Origin: Garcia nutans
Lineage: Eukaryota; Streptophyta; Magnoliopsida; Malpighiales; Euphorbiaceae
Assembly (NCBI GenBank): GCA_947685225.1
Contig: CANTUV010000055.1
Span: 7,203,501 to 7,267,500, forward strand
DNA: 64,000 nt
Reading direction: 5' to 3'
The position numbers and the translations under genes were made by a program. The notes beneath the pieces are model-generated. The model searched no databases, had not been told where the DNA came from, and saw only the letters and a list, made by a program, of their open reading frames with translations. Within the stretch, counting starts at the first letter, position 1. Each line of letters opens with the position of its first letter. This document shows, piece by piece, positions 11,281 through 21,989 of the stretch.

Positions 11281-13214
11281 ACACTTGATTAGGATTTTAA
11301 TCTTGTCATTAGTACAATTTTAAGCTGAAACTGTATATTTAAAAATTTAAATTAACTCTTGAATATTGATAAAACTTATGTAAAATAAATCTCCCACCAC
11401 CAAAAAAAAAATATATATATATATATATTTCTTATGATGTCATCATTTGGATGTTAGTCAAATTCATGAACTTAATTCTGAATTTAGACTTCAGAGGAGA
11501 AATAATAATAATAATAATAATTTTTCTAATATGAGCGAATATATGTTAATGATAAATATTTTAATAATAAATTTTAATTAAAATAAAAATAAATTTTTAT
11601 TTTTATTTAACATGTACATATATATATACTAAAAACATTCTAGTTGTAATAATTACAGCTTTAAAGAATTAATGTAATAAAGAAATTTACATGATATCAT
11701 TTAGTTAAAATTAATGTAATTAATTATAAATTTATAGGTAATGTTAAATATATAATATGATAATAATAAAATAACAACTTTAAATAATTAATTTAATTGT
11801 AAGAAAATTTATAAAACTCATCGTTCATTCACAAAATTTTGATTTTTAAGTTGGTATGATATAATTTATTTTTTTAGCTTTTATGGTATAATTTCTAAAA
11901 AATAATTATAAGATTCTTAAATTTATATAATAGTAAAATTTAATTTTGATTATTGGATTAATTAATTAAAAACATTATAAATTCAGTGGAATAAAAATAA
12001 AGTAAATTTGTTCTTATTCAAAGGTGGTACACTATGTTAAGAGAACTGCATCAGTTCAAAGCAACAACCAAATAGAAAAAAAAAAAAAAGATATTTTTTC
12101 TATTTCATTTTCAAATGTTATATAAAAAAAATTATTTTATTTCAATTATCATTTATTATAAATTTAAGATAGTATTAATTATAAAGTTTAAAATTTATAC
12201 TTATGAATATTAATGAATAATGAAAGAAAGATAAGGTTGATAATTAAGAAGGAGATAATAATTAAAAATGATAATTAAATAAAATTCTATAAATTTTTTA
12301 CATAAACACTAAAAATTATCTTGATTTGTATAATTATTTTTAAAATAACACTTAACTTAAAATGAAAAAAGTATAATAAATAAATATATTAATAAATAAT
12401 ATTTTTATTTTATAAAAATTAATTAATATAATATTTAGTTTATAAATAAATAATTAATTTTATTTTTCTAAAATAATGAAGATAATATTTTTTTTTGTTT
12501 TAAAAAATTAGTTTAAAATGGATTGATAAAAATAATAATAATTTATGTTAGGGAATAGTTTAAAATTATGTATGATTATGTATAATTATAATGATTTTCA
12601 CATATCATCATAGGCAATCATGATACATAATTAAATATGTTTATTTGAGAATATGTTAATATTTACTCACGTAAATTTTATATTCACACAATTAAATATG
12701 CAGAATGAATCTTATAATTAAAAAGAATAGTAAAAAATTAAAATTTATTAATGTATTTTTTTATTTAATAGATATAATTTGAATAATTTGAATCTTTGTC
12801 TTCAAAAGATTATTAACTTTTTGTATGATAATAAGAAATTATTTAAATAATTTTAGCTTTATAATATATAAAATAATCACGTTTTCTTAAACAATATGTC
12901 TCCGTCAAATTTGCACCGACGATTGTGAAATAGACATGAGTTTTATGAGCCTGCTAAATAATTATAGAGATATTAAAATTTTATATATTATATTATTCAG
13001 TATTTATATTTTTAATATTTAATATTTATATTTTTTTATTTTTAAAAATTAAATTGTTTAATATTTTTATTAATATTTTTATCTTAAAAATATTAGTTAA
13101 CTACTTTGATATTATAAAATAATTTTTTTGCCCTTTATTTATATATATATATATTTTTTTATTATTTATTAAGTCATGCTTATTTTTAATTTTATTTATA
13201 TTTCTTATATAATA

Positions 13215-13380
13215 ATTTATTTTAATTTTATATATATTATTAAAAAATAATTTTAAATAATATGAATAATATCTTTTATTATTTTGCAGATAATATAAAT
13301 ATCATTTATTTTAATTTTATAGATATTATTAAAAAAATAATTTTAAATAATATGAATAATATTTTTTATTATTTTGCAGA
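13215..13380. repeat. Direct duplication of about 76 bp
   Basis: Copies at 13215-13290 and 13304-13380, both ending TTATTATTTTGCAGA, differ at only a few positions; period 89-90 bp. AT-rich and non-coding. Confidence 0.8.
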
Positions 13381-14144
13381 CGATCTATATATAAAATAAA
13401 ATAAACTTAACAAATAATAAAGATAAATATATATATATATATAAAGAAAGAGGAAATAAGTTATTTTATAATATTAAAGTAGTTGATTAATGATTTTAGA
13501 ATAAAAATATTGACAAAAAAAATTAAATATTTTAATTTTTAAAAATATATGAATGTAAAAATTAAATATTAAAAATACAAAAACTGATTAGTATAATTTG
13601 CAAAACTTCAATAACTTTATAATTATTTAGCTTTTTAATTTTGAATACCAGTCGATCAAACGGTAGGTAATATTAGTTAGACTGGTTTATTTTATATATT
13701 TTATAGATTTTTTTCTATGAATAGTGTGGTTTTTGTCTCTATATATTTCTCCCGTTTCATTTGCATATATTTCTCGGAAAAGAAAATCATCATTTCATTT
13801 TTTTAATGGCCTAACCACTTAAAAAAATTCAAATTTTTTTATTATTATGATTTTATTTTATCAATTTTATTATAATTGTGATTCATTAAAGTAAAAAAAT
13901 TTGAATTAAAAGTATTTTTTTATTTATAATAAAATAAAATGGGTGTATTAATATTATTTTTCTCATTTTGTTAATCATTTAGAAATATATGATATTTAGA
14001 GAAACATGGCGAAGGACGTGACATGAAAGATGGAATTATATTATTTCAATTATGAGTATAATGGAATTATATTATTTAAATTATGAGTATGAAGCTATGT
14101 TTTTCTAATTTCAGTTTTGATTATTTTTTTTATTTGAACAAGAT

Positions 14145-14197
14145 TTCAACTAAATTTTAAAATTTTACAAAATTAAAAATTTTAAAATTTAGTTGAA
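14145..14197. repeat. Perfect 22-bp inverted repeat (hairpin)
   Basis: TTCAACTAAATTTTAAAATT plus TT at 14145-14166 pairs with 14176-14197 around a 9-base loop. It could be a collapsed MITE or a local palindrome; no target duplication is evident. Confidence 0.75.
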
Positions 14198-14520
14198 CCA
14201 AAGCAAACAGTAAAATATTGGATGTACAAATAACTTCAATGGTTAAAATATGCATAGAATACATTGATAAAACTTACAATTTTTTAAATAATCTAAAAGA
14301 TTGTAACCAGAAAACGATTATTCATTTTTTCCCCTTCAACTGAGCACTCAAATATAAAATCTCTCAACTTTAATGCTATTAAGCAAATGTTAATTCTGAA
14401 AAAAAAAAAGGTTAATTTTCAAAAATATTAAAGAAATGGTTTTTTATCTCATCAAAATTTCAAGGAGATTTTCATTGGTTTGGCATATATTACTACTATG
14501 ATTAATATTATACTATTGCA

Positions 14521-14637
14521 GTTGCTGCTACTACTGCTACTCCTACTACTGCTGCTGCTGCTGCTATAACTATTGCTGCTGCTGCTGCTCTATTACTGCT
14601 ATGGCTACTACTACTACTTCTGCCCTACTGTTGCTAT
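14521..14637. repeat. GCT/ACT trinucleotide microsatellite, left part
   Basis: Interrupted (CTG/CTA/CTN) triplets (GCTGCTGCTGCTGCTATAAC) end at GCTAT (14633-14637). The same kind of array resumes at 19854, so copia-2 split it. Confidence 0.85.
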
Positions 14638-14938
14638 TAATAATTCATGGAGCAATAAGGACGCATCTATCCCTCTGGAGTAATAAGGTTGGTTGTTACA
14701 GGTTAGAGCATTGGAGAGATAAGGAATATTTTGTAAATATATCTACGTTTGAATAAGTCTTGTAATACGGTTCCTAAGAGTGATAAGTTTGTTTACGTAG
14801 GATAGTTCAGTGATTTACTCCTTATTTTTTGGTACTACAGCTGTATTCCATTTCTATTTAAACAGGTTATTATGGCTTGTTTATTTATCTAATAGTAACA
14901 ACGTTTAATAAAATATTCTTTCATTCTTAATTTCTTCT
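14638..14938 (+). repeat. copia-2 left LTR
   Basis: 301 bp, TAATAATTCATGG...TTTCTTCT. A TATTTAAACAGG stretch lies at about 14855-14866. It pairs with 19553-19853. Confidence 0.93.
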
Positions 14939-14950
14939 TGGTATCAGAGC
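14939..14950 (+). other. copia-2 primer-binding site
   Basis: TGGTATCAGAGC, an exact match to the usual plant copia site for initiator Met-tRNA, directly after the LTR. Confidence 0.93.
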
Positions 14951-14968
14951 AGGTTCTATTCGCTAACC

Positions 14969-15649
14969 ATGGCTTCCTTCTCATTGAATGTAGCTAACTT
15001 TGTTACTCTGAAACTTAAACAAACAAACTACCCACTTAGGAGAGAACAAGTACTGAGTTTAGCTGAGAGTCAGGAGCTATTCGATTATCTTGTGAAGAAT
15101 TTCCCTAACGATCAGAAATTCATTACCCCTCCTTCACCGATTCCAGAAAATTATCAACCACAACATACAGACAATTTTAAGACTTGGCAAAAGTCCGATC
15201 GTTTGCTTCGAGGGTGGATCTGTGGCACTCTTAGCGAAGAATCTCTCGGACTTGTCATTGGTTTAGAAACAGCTTGTGCAGTTTGGAGTGCCCTGAAAGA
15301 TGCTTACGCACAAGATTCACAGGAAAGAGAATTTACCTTAAGACAACAGTTAACTTATTTTCGAAAGGATGAAAATAAGTCGATCACAGAACACTTGCGT
15401 TTATTTAAAGAAATTTGCGATAACTTGGCCGCATTCGGGAAAACAATACCGGATGGGGAGAAGGTTTTTTGCCTTCTCACGAGTTTGGGTCCTCAGTACG
15501 AGGCGTTCACCACTACGATGCTCAAGCCTTCACGTCCTTCCTATAATGAGCTGGTTTCTCAATTAAAGAATCTAGATCAGAGATGGATTTGGTTTTCGAG
15601 CCAATCAGAGACGGATTTGGTTTTCGAACCAATCAGATTCGGGTTTTGA
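14969..15649 (+). CDS. copia-2 gag polyprotein (UBN2-type), truncated
   Basis: 226 codons from an ATG 18 bases after the primer-binding site. The start MASFSLNVANFVTLKLKQTN and the segments WICGTLSEESLGLV and LTSLGPQYEAF are typical of plant copia gag, which forms the virus-like particle. It ends early at 15649. A near-duplicate pair (SQSETDLVFEPIRFGF-like coding sequence at about 15583-15650) precedes the stop, suggesting a small tandem duplication that caused the frame loss. The rest of gag continues in another frame downstream. Confidence 0.85.
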   Translation: MASFSLNVANFVTLKLKQTNYPLRREQVLSLAESQELFDYLVKNFPNDQKFITPPSPIPENYQPQHTDNFKTWQKSDRLLRGWICGTLSEESLGLVIGLETACAVWSALKDAYAQDSQEREFTLRQQLTYFRKDENKSITEHLRLFKEICDNLAAFGKTIPDGEKVFCLLTSLGPQYEAFTTTMLKPSRPSYNELVSQLKNLDQRWIWFSSQSETDLVFEPIRFGF

Positions 15650-15833
15650 ACAGATCGCTTCTCATGTTGCGTTCTATGGAAATCAGCAGAAACAATCGAC
15701 TTCTAGATCAAATTAGCGCACTAACTTTAATTCTCAAGGACGAGGATTTCAGGCCCAGCAGACGTACGGACAGAATCAGAACAAGGGAACTTTCACTTCT
15801 CAGTGACATCCTCCACCAGCTGGTCAGAGAAGG

Positions 15834-16172
15834 ATGACACCTGCAGAACGGGAACTTTACAAGGATGAGGTGTGTCAGTATTGCCGTAGAGAGGGACATA
15901 TTGTAAAGATTTGCTGGTGGATTCCTAAGGCACAACAGAAAAGTCTTCCTCAAGCTCTTACAGCTCTCACACTTGACAATGGAGTTGCTGATGCCGATTG
16001 GGTAGCCGATTCAGGTGCCTCCCATCATATGACAGGTAATAAACTTTTACTTAAGAATGTTGAAGATTATCATGGAACTGATTCAATTACTATTGGAGAT
16101 GGTACTTTCTTGACTATTGATGGTGTTGGAACTGCATGTATAAAACAAAAAAAATCATTTACCTATCTCTAA
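15834..16172 (+). pseudogene. copia-2 gag zinc knuckle and protease segment
   Basis: A CCHC knuckle (CQYCRREGHIVKIC) is followed by the aspartic protease signature WVADSGASHHMTGN, with the catalytic DSG intact. The frame ends at 16172, just after an eight-A run at about 16147-16154, and coding continues in another frame. Domain identity is clear, but the segment is not a free-standing gene. Confidence 0.85.
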
Positions 16173-16173
16173 T

Positions 16174-16512
16174 GTGTTATCTGTCCCTGCTTTAAAACAA
16201 AATTTGTTATCAATTAGTCAACTAACTGATGATTATCCAGTAAATTGTGAATTTTCTAATGTGTCTGTTCATGTTAAGGATCGGGAAGCAGGGCAGGTTC
16301 TTCTAACAGGGCCAAGGAAGGATAATTTATATATGTTATCTGGAGTACCTGAGGCATACTTTTCCAACTGTTTTAAGACTGGTACAGCTGAGATTTGGCA
16401 TCAAAGATTAGGACATCCACAAGCGTCTGCAGTTTCTGTTTTATTTAATAAAAATTTAGTTGATGTCAAGGGTTCTTTACATTCAAAATTCTTTGTGATA
16501 ATTGTCAATTAG
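16174..16512 (+). pseudogene. copia-2 GAG-pre-integrase segment
   Basis: The motif NLLSISQLTDD and the zinc-binding IWHQRLGHP region mark the pre-integrase domain. The HHCC motif's second half (CDNCQLGK) lies in the next frame at about 16496-16519, so a one-base shift splits the domain. Confidence 0.85.
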
Positions 16513-16607
16513 GCAAGTTAAGTAAGTTTCCGTTTAGTTCTTCAGAACATACTAGTTCAACTATTTTTTATAAGGTCCATTGTGATTTATGGGGACCAGC
16601 ACCTGTA

Positions 16608-17573
16608 ATGTCTCTTGCTAAGTTTAAGTTCTATGCTTGTTTGGTTGATGACTTTTCTAAATATTCGTGGATTATACCTTTAAAAAGGAAGTCTGATTTT
16701 TTTGTTGCTTATTTAGCCTTTGAACGTTTTGTGTTTAGACAATATCGAAAACAAATCAAAGTTTTTCACTCGGATGGAGGAGGTGAGTTTGTCAATAAAA
16801 CTTTGTCTTCTCATTTTCTTGCTCATGGTATAAAGCATCAGATTTCGTGTCCTTGTACTCCTGAACAAACAGGTGCCGTTGAACGGCGACATCGTGTGAT
16901 ACGTGAGTTAGGCTTAACAATGATGTATCATAGTCATATGCCTTTATATATGTGGGTAGAAGCTTTTCAAACAGCTGTGTTTCTCTTGAATAGGTTACCA
17001 ACTTCAGTTTTAGGAAATGAGACCCCTTTTTATATGCTGAATGGTTTTCACTTTGATTATAGTTCATTACGTGTTTTTGGTTCTAAATGTTTTCCTTATA
17101 TTTGGGATTCTAGGCGACATAAATTTGATCCTAAGTCCTGCATGTGTGTTTTTATTGGCTATAGTGAGAAACATAAGAGGTACAAATGCTTCAATCCTAA
17201 AACCAAGAAAATTATAATTTCTCGGCATGTAAGTTTTGATGAAGCTGTTTTTCCATACAAGTCATCATGTTCTAATGAGTTGTATGCACTTAAAATAATG
17301 GATCCTTGGTTAACAAGTGATTTGATTTCAGGTCAAGATTCACATTCGCATGATATTTGTGACGCTGATACTTCTACTTTTTTACAGGAACAGTTAGTGA
17401 ATGAGTCTAATTCGCCATATTTTACAGCTGCTAATATAACACCAGGCAGTGTAGGTGCTGCTGGTCCTGAAAATCCTATACTTGAAAATGCAGCTTGTGA
17501 ATTGGAGCTGAATTTGGAGAGGCAACCTGCAGAGGTACAACAACCAGCAGCAGAGTTGCTTACTATCCAGTAA
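16608..17573 (+). pseudogene. copia-2 integrase core and C-terminal region
   Basis: rve integrase core: CLVDDFSKYSW (first Asp region), VFHSDGGGEF (second Asp) and PEQTGAVERRHR (Glu), so the DDE triad is present. After it come VFGSKCFPYI and CVFIGYSEKHKRYKCF, typical of the copia integrase C-terminal side. The frame ends at 17573 in a Gln/Ala-rich linker. Confidence 0.88.
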
Positions 17574-17760
17574 ACAACAGCAGAGCTGCCAGCAGACGCA
17601 ACAGAACTGCCAGCAGAACCGCTGTCTGCAGTCGCAGAACAGCAACCTGCAGCAGACCGCAGTGATGACCAGTCAGCAGCAGCCTAGGATGCTGTGCAGC
17701 AGTCTGTGGTGAACCATTCTGCAGCAGATCAACCAGTAGCAGGGCAGCAGTCGCTGGAAT
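17500..17760 (+). repeat. CAG/GCA-rich Gln-Ala linker of copia-2
   Basis: Imperfect repeats of CAGCAGA, GCCAGCAGA and CAACCTGCAGCAGA encode Gln/Ala/Pro/Glu-rich linker between integrase and RT. Two in-frame stops (about 17571 and 17684) fall here. Its base composition differs strongly from its surroundings. Confidence 0.8.
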
Positions 17761-17992
17761 TTTTTTATTTTCATGAGCAGTTTATGGAACAGCCAGCAGA
17801 TGGGAGTCCAACACATGAAACACAAGGAGCTCAACTTGAAATTTTGCCTCAAGGTAGTCCAGGTAGATCTTCTATATCTGAAAATTTATTATTTGAGGAA
17901 CAAGATGTGGATTTGGCCTCACATCATCCTATGATTACTCGGTCTAAATCAGGTATTATGAAACCAAACCCACGTTATGCTTTAATGTTGCA

Positions 17993-18556
17993 ATGGCTTC
18001 GTTAATTCCACAAGAACCAAAAAATGTAAAAAGTTCTCTTGCTCACTCTGGTTGGAAACATGCTATGTTGGATGAATTTCATGCTTTGATAAAAAATAAA
18101 ACTCGGAGATTAGTTCCTCATACAGCTGATTTAAATGTTATAGGATGTAAATGGGTTTATAAGGCTAAGCTCAAACATGATGGAACATTAGATAGGTTGA
18201 AAGCTCGCCTTGTTGCCAAGGGTTTTCATCAATTAGATGGTATTGATTACACATAAACATTTTCGCCTGTAATTAAGCCTGGAACTATTCGATTAGTTTT
18301 ATCGGTTGCATTAGTTAGGCAATGGCCTATTCGTCAATTAGATGTTAAAAACGCTTTTTTGCATGGTTTTATTACAGAGGATATATACATGGAACAACCA
18401 CCTGGAATGATTGATTCGCAAAATCCATCGTATGTATGTAAACTTCAAAAAGCACTTTATGGTTTAAACACAAGCACCACGAGCGTGGTTTGAGAGGCTT
18501 AGTACATTTCTAATTAATTATGGTTTTTATTGCAGCCTAGCTGATCCTTCATTTTT
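17993..18556 (+). pseudogene. copia-2 reverse transcriptase, N-terminal part
   Basis: HAMLDEFHALIKNKT, GCKWVYKAKLKHDG and ARLVAKGFHQLDGIDYT are copia RT start motifs. A TAA at 18254-18256 replaces the residue before TFSPV. The RT core RQLDVKNAFLHGF follows, then a frame shift at about 18470 (KALYGLN/QAPRAWF). Confidence 0.85.
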
Positions 18557-18560
18557 TGTT

Positions 18561-19598
18561 TTGCACTCATTGTCTGGGATTTTAGTTCTTCTTATATATG
18601 TTGATGACATGCTTCTTACAGGTTCTTCTTTAGATCTTGTTCAATCATTCATACAGGTTTTAAGCTCGAAATTCTCTATGAAGGATCTTGGTCCTCTACA
18701 TCACTTCTTGGGCATACAAATTCAACCCACAACCACTAGACTTCATTTGTCTCAAACACCTTATGCTTATTCAATTCTGGAACGAGCACAAATGTTGGAC
18801 TGTCAGCCTATGCCTACACCTTTGGTTCCAAAGGCTGCTTCTCCTACAGATGATACGCCAGTTGAGGATCCTAAACATTTCAGAGGGATTGTAGGCTCAT
18901 TACAGTACCTGACACTTACTCAGCCTGATCTCTCTTTTAGTGTTAATTATGTTTCCCAATTCATGCATTCACCCACAGTGTCAAATCTAAAATGTGTTCG
19001 TCGTATTTTACGTTATTTAAAGGAAACTATTCACTATGGACTTTCTCTTACAGCAGATACTTCAGTTGCTCTTAGTGCTTTTTCTGATATAGATTGGGCT
19101 GGATGTCCTACCACCAGGCATTCCACGACTGGCTATTGCACATTTCTAGGCACCAATATCATTTCTTGGTGTGCGAAGAAACAACATACAGTTGCTCGCT
19201 CAAGTACCGAAGCCGAATATCGTGCTATGGCTCACACCGCTGCTGAACTTACTTGTCTCAGCAATATTTTAAACGATCTTCAAGTTTCATTACCACATGC
19301 ACCTGTTCTTTTTGGAGATAATCTCAGTGCCCTGTACCTCACAGTCAATCCTGTTTTACATGCTCGTAGTAAACATATAGAATTGGACTATCACTATGTA
19401 AGGGAACGAGTTGCTCAAGGGGCCCTTATTACGAAACATATTCCGTCTTCTTTGCAACTAGCAGATATATTTACCAAGTCTATGACAAAGGCTCGCCTGA
19501 CACAATTTCGCAACAAACTATGTCTTCGCATCCGACATAGTTTGAGGGGGAATAATAATTCATGGAGCAATAAGGACGCATCTATCCCTCTGGAGTAA
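18561..19598 (+). CDS. copia-2 reverse transcriptase C-terminal part and RNase H
   Basis: 345-codon open frame. It contains the RT catalytic motif YVDDMLLTG (second and third catalytic Asp), MKDLGPLHHFLGIQI, and RNase H motifs: SDIDWAGCPTTRHSTTGYC, SSTEAEYRAMA and ELDYHYVRERV, ending IPSSLQLADIFTKSMTKARL. The first ATG is internal to RT; upstream coding lies in another frame. The reading frame runs into the right LTR before stopping. Confidence 0.88.
   Translation: MHSLSGILVLLIYVDDMLLTGSSLDLVQSFIQVLSSKFSMKDLGPLHHFLGIQIQPTTTRLHLSQTPYAYSILERAQMLDCQPMPTPLVPKAASPTDDTPVEDPKHFRGIVGSLQYLTLTQPDLSFSVNYVSQFMHSPTVSNLKCVRRILRYLKETIHYGLSLTADTSVALSAFSDIDWAGCPTTRHSTTGYCTFLGTNIISWCAKKQHTVARSSTEAEYRAMAHTAAELTCLSNILNDLQVSLPHAPVLFGDNLSALYLTVNPVLHARSKHIELDYHYVRERVAQGALITKHIPSSLQLADIFTKSMTKARLTQFRNKLCLRIRHSLRGNNNSWSNKDASIPLE
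19544..19552 (+). other. copia-2 polypurine tract
   Basis: GAGGGGGAA abuts the right LTR. Confidence 0.8.
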
Positions 19599-19853
19599 TA
19601 AGGTTGGTTGTTACAGGTTAGAGCATTGGAGAGATAAGGAATATTTTGTAAATATATCTACGTTTGAATAAGTCTTGTAATACGGTTCCTAAGAGTGATA
19701 AGTTTGTTTATGTAGGATAGTTCAGTGATTTACTCATTATTTTTTGGTACTACAGCTGTATTCCATTTCTATTTAAACAGGTTATTATGGCTTATTTATT
19801 TATCTGATAGTAACAACGTTTAATAAAATATTCTTTCATTCTTAATTTCTTAT
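19553..19853 (+). repeat. copia-2 right LTR
   Basis: 301 bp, nearly identical to 14638-14938. The last three bases are TAT where the left LTR has TCT. The GCTAT target duplication follows. Confidence 0.93.
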
Positions 19854-19935
19854 GCTATTGCTACTGTTACTACTACTGCTATTACTGCTACTCCTCCTGC
19901 TGTCGCCGCTACTACTACTAATACTATTATTATTA
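19854..19935. repeat. GCT/ACT trinucleotide microsatellite, right part
   Basis: Triplets of the CTG/CTA/ATT type (TGCTATTGCTACTGTTACTA) continue the array cut at 14637. A poly-leucine ORF here is an artefact. Confidence 0.85.
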
Positions 19936-21345
19936 TTATTTACCATTTTCATACTCAAGATATTATATCAAGGGGAATTTCCCATTGTTATTATTATTAG
20001 AAACTACATTGTAGACCACAACATATATTTTTTAAAAGAAAACTTATCCATAGCCAAAATTTGAAATCTGTATTAGAAAATCTTCTCATTTAAGTTTGTA
20101 TTTCAACTTGTTAATTGAAAAAATGAATTTTGACTGAATTAAAATGAATTTAAAAAAAAAAAAGTGGGAGCGTATTTTATAGGTAATTTACTTTGTAGAG
20201 TTGGTAACATGCAATTAGGAATAAAAAAATATTTGTTGGTTTTTATCCTTGAAAATAATTAAGAATTGCTACTTAAATATTTCTAAAACAGTTGGTTTTA
20301 TAATTTTTTTTAATTTAACTCTAATTATGATTGAAATTCAAATTTTAGAAACGACTTCAGCATCATTAAATAAAAAAGTTTAATTTTTCAGCTTTTTTTT
20401 TTATTAAAATCAATGAAAAATAATGTTGTATTCTTGCTTGGTGCTTCTTTATTATTATTATTATTATTAATTCAAATATAGTTATTTAAATTTTTTCAAT
20501 ATTGATATGAGAAAAAAATAAATTCTAAATTGATTATTTAAAAAATGCATTTATTATTAAATTTTATATGCATATATAATTATTTGATTTTGTATTTTCT
20601 GAGTTTACAAATCTCACTCATATGCATGCCGCCCGCAATTTCACATCCATATATGAAATAGTCCATGAACAATATATAAATAATAAATTAGGTATCAAAT
20701 TTACAAGTCAAATCAAGAATTGAACCTCTTCAATGATTTATTAACATTAGTAATTAGATGATTAAATATATACAAAATTTGAATATGGCAATCCAATATA
20801 ATTGAAAATTCCAATCACTTTTTGTCAAATTAAACTATCTTATTCTATTTTTATAATAATTATCACGGTGTGGTTGCTTGCAAAATGTCTATATATAATA
20901 TCCAAAATAGGGAGTTTGGTATACTTGTCCATACTAAAATTTTAACTTTATGTAATAATTGCACTTTAGAAATATTGGCAATACTTGCTTATCATGTTTG
21001 AATGCAGTCAACATCTATTAAAATGGTAGTTAACAATGCAACTTTCCAAATGTAAATCAATGAGTACATGGGTCAACAAGTAATGAATGAATATGATAAT
21101 TAATGAGTTTGATAGAAAAATGTTAATTCAAATTCTTAAATTTGGATTAGTTTTATAAACCCTACATCAATTTTTTTTTCATTTATAACAATAATATCCT
21201 TATATTTTAATTTATTTTGAAAAAAAAATTAATTTCAATTTCTTCTTATTAAAATTATTAACTCCATTTTCTAATTAACAGATGAATATATGACATTAAC
21301 ATGACACATCATAAAACCATATATCTAAAAATAAAATAAAAAAGA
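19936..21345. other. AT-rich intergenic DNA
   Basis: No coding potential or transposon protein is recognised. A (TTA)n tract lies at 20450-20469. Confidence 0.65.
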
Positions 21346-21614
21346 AAAAAATATATTAATGGCGTCTGAACTTTTTATTTTTGCTATTTTGATGTATGAA
21401 CTTTTTTTGTTCACTTTGGTGACTGAACTTTTTTCATTAGAAATAATTTGATTGCTCTGACTGATTTTTTTTTTTTGCCAATTTTCTATTTGCCGATCGA
21501 TCGGAGCAACCAAATTATTTCTAATAAAAAAAGTTCAGACGTCAAAATAAAAAAAAAATCATACACTAAAATAGCAAAAATAAAAAAGTTCAGACAAAAT
21601 TAATATATTTTTAT
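21346..21614. mobile_element. Foldback / MITE-like element
   Basis: The left arm (about 21346-21460: ATATATTAAT, GTCTGAACTTTTTATTTTTG, ATTAGAAATAATTTGATTGC) is the approximate reverse complement of the right arm (about 21500-21614), with a T-rich spacer. The arms match over about 110 bases with small indels. No coding sequence; the target duplication is not resolved because the flanks are A/T-rich. Confidence 0.75.
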
Positions 21615-21643
21615 CAATAAAAAAATCACATTGTTTGCCCACA

Positions 21644-21953
21644 CTTGAAATTTCTTAACTTTTAAAAGATCAATTTAATTAGTAATTTTTAAATGTTATT
21701 TTCAAATGTCATTTCAAAAATAACTCAAGTAAAAGAGAAATCAATAAAAGTTATAATCAAATCTAGGTATTATATCTAAAACAAAAAAAAATCAATAAAT
21801 TTTGAATCCATAGTATTCCTATATCCTATTTAATCCATAATTATAGTCTAGTTTATAATTAGTTATCAATATAACTAATTACAAAATAAAATCAAATGTT
21901 ACAAAATAAAATCTAAAAGTTAGACCTAAACTAAATTAAAATTAAAGGCAACC
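21644..21953 (+). repeat. Dispersed repeat, copy 1 of about 310 bp
   Basis: Shares most of its length with 29100-29403 in the same orientation, including AACTCAAGTAAAAGAGAAAT and GTTAGACCTAAACTAAATTA. Unclassified; a non-autonomous element or an LTR fragment are possibilities. Confidence 0.8.
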
Positions 21954-21989
21954 AAAAGTATAGGATCATATGGTCCATATCCAAATCTT

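Larger units (their letters stand above)
11281..14520. other. Gene-free, very AT-rich intergenic DNA
   Basis: Long A/T runs, (AT)n at 11411-11429, 13140-13154 and 13428-13443, and (ATA)n at 11504-11520. No coding sequence of 60 residues and no transposon protein is seen. A local duplication and a hairpin are listed separately. Confidence 0.7.
14638..19853 (+). mobile_element. Ty1/copia LTR retrotransposon, young but coding-broken (copia-2)
   Basis: 5,216 bp. Both LTRs are 301 bp (14638-14938 and 19553-19853) and differ at five positions by my count (1.7%), so insertion is recent. A 5-bp target duplication, GCTAT, lies at 14633-14637 and 19854-19858. TGGTATCAGAGC follows the left LTR directly, and GAGGGGGAA precedes the right LTR. 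The element starts TA and the left LTR ends CT, a non-canonical terminus pair; the right LTR ends TTAT. Internal order is gag, zinc knuckle, protease, GAG-pre-integrase, integrase, Gln-rich linker, RT, RNase H. Stops and frame changes separate these parts, so this copy cannot make the full polyprotein. Confidence 0.95.

Noticed and set aside
16792..17067. Minus-strand 91-codon ORF
   Set aside because: Antisense shadow of the copia-2 integrase.
19852..20064. ORF with a poly-leucine start
   Set aside because: Translation of the CTG/CTA microsatellite.
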